A stretch of DNA of 64,000 bases, taken from NCBI RefSeq assembly GCF_031755915.1, contig NC_083385.1, forward strand, positions 15,273,001 through 15,337,000, given 5' to 3'. The translations under genes were made by a program, and so were the position numbers. The DNA comes from Ziziphus jujuba (Eukaryota > Streptophyta > Magnoliopsida > Rosales > Rhamnaceae). Below are positions 57,475 through 64,000 of the stretch, piece after piece. A model generated the notes under the pieces. The model made no database searches, was not told the DNA's origin, and saw only the letters and a list, made by a program, of their open reading frames with translations. The number at the start of each line of letters is the position of its first letter. The first letter of the stretch is position 1.

Positions 57475-59635
57475 ATGTATTCGGCGGAACAAACTGTAGA
57501 TGCCTATGGATGGGCTGCCACAGATTCATCTGGGATTCTGTCTCCCTTTCGCTTCATCAGGAGGTATACATATTAATTAATTTTTACTTTTTAACATAAT
57601 AATATTCTATATATATCTAGTTGTGCATAAAAACTCATCAAAGAAAGCTAACATAAATATTTGGTATATAATATATGATTGGTTACGTACTACAGAGCTA
57701 ATGGATACAATGATATCACCATAAAAATACTCTATTGCGGTATTTGTCACACCGATCTTCACCTGGCAAAGGATGAATTAGGCATGACCACATATCCTCT
57801 TGTCCCCGGGTATATACTTATCTATATACATTGTTTTTGCTCTCAATTTATTTTTCGCATTTGATTTTATTTATGACGTCCAGTTAATTATACTATATAC
57901 GAATTTTTATTTAGGCATGAGATTGTTGGACAAGTAACAAAGGTTGGGCGCAACGTGTCAAAGTTCAGAGTTGGGGACAAAGCCGGAGCTGGGCCCATAG
58001 TTGATTCATGTGGCAAATGTGAAAACTGCAATGAAGACCAAGAAAGTTACTGCTCGAAATTGAAATGGATCTTCAATGGACAGTTCGAAGACGGATTAAG
58101 ATCCTACGGTGGATACTCCGATAAGCTTGTAATCCATGAACGCTATGCAGTCCTAATTCCAGATAAGTTCCCATTAGATGGTGCTGCACCTTTGTTGGGC
58201 GCAGGGAGCACCGTGTACAGTCCCATGAGATACTTTGGACTGGCAGAGCCTGGTAAACACATAGGTGTGGTAGGGCTCGGAGGGCTGGGCCATTTGGCCG
58301 TGAAGTTTGCAAAAGCTTTTGGAATGAAGGTCACTGTGATAAGTACGTCACCTAGCAAGAGGAATGATGCTGTGGAACAGCTTGGTGCAGATGCATTTTT
58401 GGTCAGTCAAGACCAAGAGCAATTGCAGGTGAGTTTTGTGCTACTGACTAAAAAGAATATGTTTTTAATTTTTGCTTTCCGATATATTATAAATTATAAT
58501 AAGTGTCATAATGTAATTTTACTTCTAATTATATTCAAATGTTGAGGCCATGGTGTGACACATAATTAATAAATTATATTCGTCGTTAACTTTATAATAA
58601 AACAAAATACTCAACTTTTGCTTCGGTGAAAGCTAAATTGGTAATATCACTGTTTGTTTTATGCAACAAATCAGAGTTTTATATCTATAAAAATTTTAAA
58701 AAACAATATACCATAATTGATGTAAATTATTGTTACGGTAAAGCTACATGTTTGTTGTTTTTTGGGTTTGCATTTAGTGCAAATTGTATATATATATATA
58801 GGCTGCGATGGGCACAATGGATAGCATAATGGACACAGTTTCAGCTTTTCACTCCCTCTTGCCATTGGTTGATTTGCTGAAGACCAATGGAAAGCTAATT
58901 ATGGTGGGTGCTCCAGTCCCACCACCTGAGCTTCCTATTTTACCTTTACTCTCCGGTAAGTTTATTTATTAACTTTTATTTTTCCTTTTTTTCTAATTTC
59001 TAATTAATACATCCAATCTCAAATAAGATCTATTTTATTTTATTAGATTAATTAAAATTTTATTTTTGATGACAATAACATCATATTAAATATTAAAATT
59101 TAAAATTTAAAATGTAATCAAATATAGATATAATAATATATTAAAATTTTATTTTGAAAAAGTGAATTCTACTGAAAAAAAAAAATTCATATTAGTTTTC
59201 ATATTAAAATTTTTTTTAATATGATAAAAAATTTATGATAAGGAACTATGAGTAATAGTCATTTACAACCATCAGATCATGAAAATCACGGGGAAATATA
59301 ATGGTCTTAGATATTATTCTCACAATCTCTTTTAAAATAAGGCCCTTACCATGTCATTTGTACACAATTATTTATTCTACAAAGAAAGATATGGAAATAA
59401 TAAATTGGGTGTGTTAATTAATATATTAGGGAGAAAGCTGATTGCTGGGAGTTCATGTGGAGGAATGAAAGAAACACAAGAGATGATAGATTTTGCAGCA
59501 AAGCACAATATCACAGCAGACATCGAAGTTGTTCCTATCGACTACGTTAATACTGCCTATGAAAGACTTGCCAAGAATGATGTTAAGTACCGCTTTGTCA
59601 TCGATGTGGCCAACACTTTATATCCTCCCCTTTGA
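57475..59635 (+). CDS. CAD-like alcohol dehydrogenase, gene 3 (358 aa, zinc ligand Cys163 replaced by Gly)
   Basis: Five exons: 57475-57563, 57696-57809, 57915-58428, 58802-58955, 59430-59635. GT-AG splice sites, consistent phases, 359 codons with the stop. Present: Cys47 and His52 in [13 protein letters not shown] (His69, Glu70), structural zinc cysteines in [22 protein letters not shown] at 188-193. The third catalytic zinc ligand is missing. The family motif LLCAGIT reads LLGAGST, with codon GGC at 58198-58200 giving Gly163, and Ile165 is Ser. Loss of this Cys should weaken or abolish catalytic zinc binding. The frame, splice sites and promoter words are nevertheless intact, so the protein may be a recent inactive paralogue or a zinc-poor variant. 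Gene 2 is its closest relative in the window. The first intron is only 132 bp. Confidence 0.92.
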
Positions 59636-60700
59636 TTTTAACCTCAACTTGGGACTCACTAATTGGTTATTTCAACCGTCCTATACAAGCCACTACTTCT
59701 CTTCTCTCTGCTTTTGGTATAATCCCAGTATTGAACCAAAAGCGATGTATGATTGTATTTCTTAATTTTTTAAATAAGCCCCACTTGGTATTTGGGCCAC
59801 GAATTGTATTCCTTCTTTTTTCTTTTTGTTTTTCTTTTTTCTTTTTATACAAATTTGTTTCCCAACAAGCCAGTCCTCTTCTCTCTGTTTTTTGTATTAA
59901 TCCTAGTATTGAACCAAAGGCGATATATGTATGTATTTCTTAATTTGAAATAAGCTCGAATTGGTATTTAGGCAATGAATTGTATTTCGTTGTATTCAAA
60001 TTATAGCTTAATATGGTTTACTTGCATGTTACCCATTCAGTGTGTGTATTTATACGCATGTTAGCCACTCAGTGTGTATTTATAAAAGTGAAATGAAGAG
60101 TATGCTACATGGATTTTATATTTTGAAAATAATCCATTATTATATTTAAAAAAATGTAAATATATTTATAGCACCATATATTAGAGCTCTATTTTGTAAT
60201 AAATAGATATTACAATATTGAAAATTTATTGCGTAAAGAGAAAAGGGAACGATAAATGACTCTAATTAGCAGTTTTGTCATTATCAATAGTGATCCAGGA
60301 AAAAAAATATATTGAAAAAAAAATTTAACATCCTCCTTCACATATTTGATAGAGTTAAATACTTAACCCGATCGATAAAAGGAAAAAGGTATATTATATA
60401 ATGTATATGTATTTAAATAGAAATCATTTATCTCCGTTAAATCGGTAAAATACAATAAGCTCCTTCAAATTTCAAGATTATTAGTATTAACAGCACCCTT
60501 TTAATTCGAAAATTAGTCAGGAGTTAGCAATATATAAATTAAAATTTTTTATTATTATGTTGATTTATAAAAAGTCTATTCTATTCTTATGTATTAAGGA
60601 AAATTGTTAAACTATTATTGTTTGTTCGTATTATCTTTATACAGCAACGAAGCAGAGCCCTACAAAGAAATTTTAGGGGTGTTTTAGAGGAGGTTACATT

Positions 60701-60737
<37 letters not shown>
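60701..60737. repeat. (CT)n microsatellite
   Basis: An uninterrupted CT dinucleotide run. It generates a Leu/Ser-repeat open frame that is not a gene. Confidence 0.9.
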
Positions 60738-60742
<5 letters not shown>

Positions 60743-61270
60743 AAACTTTTTTTTTTTTTTTTTATCATTAATGGATGACCTTCACACATTTAAAAAAAAA
60801 AATACCACAAGGCTCTCCTATACAAGAACTGAAATTGTACTAAAGCATTCAAAAAGACTTTTTAAATGTCGTATATTTATATTTTAAAAAGTGAATCATG
60901 AAAAGAAAGTTTCAAATGATATTATTTGAAAACTCTTCAAAATTTCACTAATTATTTATAAGATTTTCTTTTGGATGTTCTTAAATAAATAAATAAATAA
61001 CAGTAATAGCAGTAATAGGAGATCCTTAAACCTATTGTTCCACATACATATTGAGGAAAATTATTCAGTAGACCCCTTCCACAAACATACGAGGTTTCTA
61101 CACGTGGAACCTATGATTTTTTAATATTTTGTTAAATGTGGAACCTAACTATGAGTCCACGAAAGGGACTCCTCTCACAAATACATATGAGATCCATATA
61201 TGGGATGATTTTATCTTATATTTGACTATTTTGGCTCTTCACTATTCTGGTGGCCCTTAACCTAAATCAC

Positions 61271-61330
61271 GTATGTATGTATGTATGTATGTATGTATGT
61301 ATGTATGTATGTATGTATGTATGTATGTAT
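61271..61330. repeat. (GTAT)n microsatellite
   Basis: A perfect tetranucleotide run of about 15 units followed by (TA)n. Likely length-polymorphic. Confidence 0.95.
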
Positions 61331-61674
61331 ATAATATATATATATATACGCATCAATGAAGTTTATATGAGATAAAAATTTGAATTAATTGACCACGTTT
61401 TCAGACCTCAGAATGCTTTTATACCATTCATTAGCCATACATTTCACAATGGGAAGTCGAAATTTCTTTCCTGACTCTAACAATTTTCTTTTCTTGGGGA
61501 AGAAGTTCCTTTTTTTGGCTATAACTACATGCTCTCTTACAATCTTTTCTTGCTCTGCAAACCACATTTACGCTATAAATAGATATACATCTGTTCTCGG
61601 TTTTTTCACACACATCTCTCATATTTTTAACTATCAATTTGAGTAATTTCATATATATATATATATATATATGT

Positions 61675-61707
<33 letters not shown>

Positions 61708-61723
61708 CACATCACCAAGAAAA

Positions 61724-62281
61724 TGTCAAAACTTTCAGCTGCCGAAGAACAATCTACCAATTCCTATGGATGAGCTGCTAGAGATTCCTCAGGAATTCTA
61801 TCTCCTTTCCATTTCATTAGGAGGTTTTCTCTAACATTCTCAACAACCTTTCAAATTTTTAGTATATATATAATTCTTGGCACGCATATGCATGTACTCG
61901 TTTTGTATGCTTTTTATACATATAGCATAAAGATTAATTTCTAGCATTTAATTATCTGGGTTCAGGGCCAATGGCGAGAAAGATATCACCTGAAATTCTT
62001 TACTGCGGAATTTGCCACTCTGATCTTCACTTGGTCATGAGCGAAGCTGGTATTACCAACTATCCAATAGTTCCCGGGCATGTAAATATAAAAATAATCT
62101 CTTTTTTTAATTTTGGCTCAAATAAAATTGACTTGGTCAATCACTAATTCTTTGTGTTAATCAAATTTCCCAGGCATTAGATTGCAGGCGAAGTCCCGAA
62201 AGTCGGACCAAATGTAACAAAGTTCAAAGTGTGGCAGCAGGTAAAGCCACTTTCTTGGGGCGGTGCAAAGATTGCTTCTTA
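61724..62281 (+). pseudogene. CAD-like pseudogene truncated by a copia-like element
   Basis: Exon 1 (from ATG 61724) reads MSKLSAAEEQSTNSYG, then TGA where paralogues have Trp (GWAA motif), then [17 protein letters not shown]. Exon 2 (about 61967-62078) has ANGEKDIT, then a small deletion that shifts the frame before [13 protein letters not shown], and ends at PIVPG. Exon 3 starts near 62174. The PGHE motif has a TAG in place of the Glu codon, followed by IAGEVPKVGPNVTKFKV and a degenerate LGRCKDC that recalls the structural-zinc segment. Similarity stops near 62281, where the LTR-like sequence begins. Exons 4-5 are absent. A fifth member of the CAD array, not functional. Confidence 0.85.
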
Positions 62282-63530
62282 ATGAAGCACATGACTTGGT
62301 CAAAGGAGGCGGAAAGCTTCCTCATTCTTCTACTAAGGTGGCAGCAAATCCATTTTATCCTTTAAGCGATTATGCTTGACCAAAAAGGACAATTAATGCA
62401 AGACATATAGGTGGCACGGCATCAAGCTATCAACAGGAGTTCAATTTAAATTTTATAAACTCTACCAGCTCTTTCTTCCACCATTGTTCATCTATATATA
62501 TGTATTTCCATACCTTGCTAATTGATGCCATTTTGGTGAGAGAAAAATATAATAAAACAAAGAGAAAGAGGAGTATTAGAGAGAGAATTATAAAAGGAAT
62601 TTTCTCTTAAATATTTGTGTTTGAGAGAGAATATATTTTTCTCCTATTATGAAAAAGAAGATAGTGTTAATTGTGTTCTTTGTATTTTTTAAAAAAAATT
62701 ATTTTATTATTTTACTATAATAAAATCCTTCTACAATTATGAATAATTTATGTGTATTTTATTTAAATATTTTTACACACAAATTGCTTATTTGAATAAG
62801 TTCTACATAAAGGCAATTGTGTGTACCATACCTCGATTTTCTAACGGTGATATCAGAGTCTGATTCATAGGAATCTGCAACAATGACGGCAAAGTACGAA
62901 TTCAATGGAAATAATTTCTCATTGTGGAAAATGAGAATAAAAATAGTTTTGAAAAAAGATAACTGCTTGATGGCAATTGAAAAAAGGCCTGTGGAATTTC
63001 TTGACGATGACAAGTGGAACGAGATGGAAAGCAATGTTAATCTGCATCTAGCACTAGCCGATAAAGTAGTGTCGAACATTGCAGAGAAAAAGACGACAAA
63101 AGAAATTTGGACACACACAAAATTGTACGAGTCCAAATCACTACACAATAAAAAAAATTTTAAGAGAAGGCTTTACACTCTTCGAATGATGGTCGACTTC
63201 TGTAACAGACCACATCAACACCCTTAATACTTTATTTTCACAGCTCACAGCAATAGAGCATAACATCGATGCAGATGAACATGCTGAAATACTGCTTCAA
63301 AGCCTACCTGATTCGTATGATCAACTCATTGTCAACATAACCAACAATGTAGAAATTTTAATCTTTGATGGTATTGTAGCTGTGGTTCTTGAAGAAGAAA
63401 GTTGGCGTAAAAGCAAAAAAGACAAATCGGGAAGCTCACAAGAACCAGAAGTAAGAAGTATGTCAAGTGTCATTATTATAGTAAGAAAGGACACTACAAA
63501 ATAGAGTCTTGGTATCTCAAGAAGAATTAA
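62282..63530 (+). mobile_element. Ty1/copia-like LTR and gag fragment
   Basis: An LTR-like region (about 62282-62840) with a TATATATA motif near 62492 precedes TGATATCAGAGTC (62848-62860), a one- or two-base variant of the tRNA-Met primer site. A gag frame follows from 62883: a UBN2-type start (KYEFNGNNFSLWKMRIK) and a central LADKVVSNIAEKKTTKEIW. After a frameshift near 63205 come HAEILLQSLPDSYDQL and a decayed CCHC knuckle (CHYYSKKGHYK, third ligand lost) near 63460-63500. No protease, integrase or RT remains. It interrupts the CAD pseudogene on its left and abuts an ELP4-derived segment on its right. Confidence 0.75.
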
Positions 63531-63652
63531 AAAACCAAAAGAAAAAATGTTGAGTCATAAAAAAATTCAAGGTTGTGTGGCAAGTATCTCGGATGACGAT
63601 GAAATTTTATACAGCGAAGCAACCTGGTTACTGAAGGCAGAAGAAAATTCGC

Positions 63653-64000
63653 CGATGTCTGCAACCGTTTTGAGGTTGAAGGTGACAGAAGAGATGGTGG
63701 AAAAGTTATGACAGCAACTGCATTTACTGAGGGTACCATGCCTTTGAGAGATCTAACAAAGGAAAGAATGTCCCACTCCTGCAATACCAGTGGTTATTAT
63801 TATACTGGATGCCAATCTGAGAAAAATGACAAGGAATGTCTAAGATATCAACCAAAAAAATAAAAAATAAAAACAAATAAAAAAAATTGACTGTTAGAAG
63901 TAATATAAAAGATGCTATACAGAGTAAAGGACTTATGATGACTCAATAAATTTGTCAACCATATGAAATGAACTATCGTAAAGCAAGTGCAAATAAAAAT
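63653..64000 (-). pseudogene. ELP4: duplicated ELP4 fragment (part of exon 6 plus intron 5)
   Basis: Matches 9907-10248 of the intact ELP4 gene at high identity on the same strand. It covers most of exon 6 ([15 protein letters not shown]...SPSTSKRLQ), its AG acceptor and about 220 bp of intron 5, and continues past the window edge. The intron makes this a DNA-level duplication rather than a processed copy. Exon 6 is cut before the MADILLS part, where it joins copia-like sequence. Substitutions relative to the parent include Arg to Pro and Leu to Val near the ...MVRSLN site. Confidence 0.9.

Larger units (their letters stand above)
59636..61723. other. intergenic region with microsatellites
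   Basis: No gene supported. It holds two similar 3'-flank blocks after CAD gene 3 (59690-59762 and 59868-59942, sharing CTTCTCTCTG, TTGAACCAAA(A/G)GCGAT and TATTTCTTAATTT), a (CT)n run (60701-60737), a long (GTAT)n run (61271-61330) and (TA)n-(CA)n runs (61650-61710). Confidence 0.6.

Noticed and set aside
1..64000. tRNA, rRNA, snoRNA or miRNA genes
   Set aside because: No cloverleaf with A/B boxes, rRNA-like block or convincing miRNA precursor was recognised by eye. The TGGTATCAGAGC-type matches are primer sites of retroelements or viruses, not tRNA genes. A tRNAscan-SE and Infernal run would settle this.

Overview
The window is nuclear DNA of a flowering plant, most likely a woody eudicot. 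Genes are split by GT-AG introns, intergenic DNA is AT-rich and full of microsatellites and poly(T) runs, and more than a third of the window is recognisable transposon or endogenous-virus DNA. I cannot name the species from sequence alone.

Host genes. The backbone is a tandem family of zinc-dependent cinnamyl-alcohol-dehydrogenase-like (CAD-like, MDR superfamily) genes on the + strand. Three have uninterrupted five-exon reading frames: 3070-5762 (361 aa), 27978-30938 (358 aa) and 57475-59635 (358 aa). Exons 2-5 are 114, 514, 154 and 206 nt long in all three. Two more are pseudogenes: 8164-8790 (5'-truncated) and 61724-62281 (cut off by a copia-like element). The first gene has every catalytic residue. 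The second has Leu where the proton-relay His52 is expected, and the third has Gly where the catalytic zinc ligand Cys163 is expected. Between the first two CAD units lies a complete eight-exon ELP4 (Elongator subunit 4) gene on the - strand (12245-9221, 363 aa). A fragment of its exon 6 and intron 5 recurs at the right edge (63653-64000). A small unidentified membrane-protein ORF (13447-13722) and a GatB pseudogene (14575-15344) follow ELP4.

Mobile DNA, left to right. At 17.1-22.3 kb is an inverted-repeat array beside a broken DUF1985/Ulp1-protease transposon gene. At 22778-25823 is a 3.0-kb solo LTR with target duplication ATTGT. At 31145-32485 is a TIR element. At about 32.5-38.3 kb is a defective endogenous caulimovirid on the - strand, with a tRNA-Met primer site and terminal redundancy. 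Two related hAT-type non-autonomous copies lie at 38.7 and 41.5 kb, the second nested in a longer TIR element (41232-43229). A short RNase H fragment of a retroelement is at 45.5 kb. A PIF/Harbinger element (transposase plus Myb/SANT-like ORF) occupies about 50.2-55.5 kb. Its transposase exon is split by a second solo LTR (50480-53261, target duplication TTAAA). A copia-like LTR and gag fragment lies at 62.3-63.5 kb.

Taken together, this is a CAD-like gene cluster evolving by birth and death, repeatedly expanded by nested insertions. The active-site substitutions in two otherwise intact paralogues, and the promoter block those two share, are the most testable biological observations.
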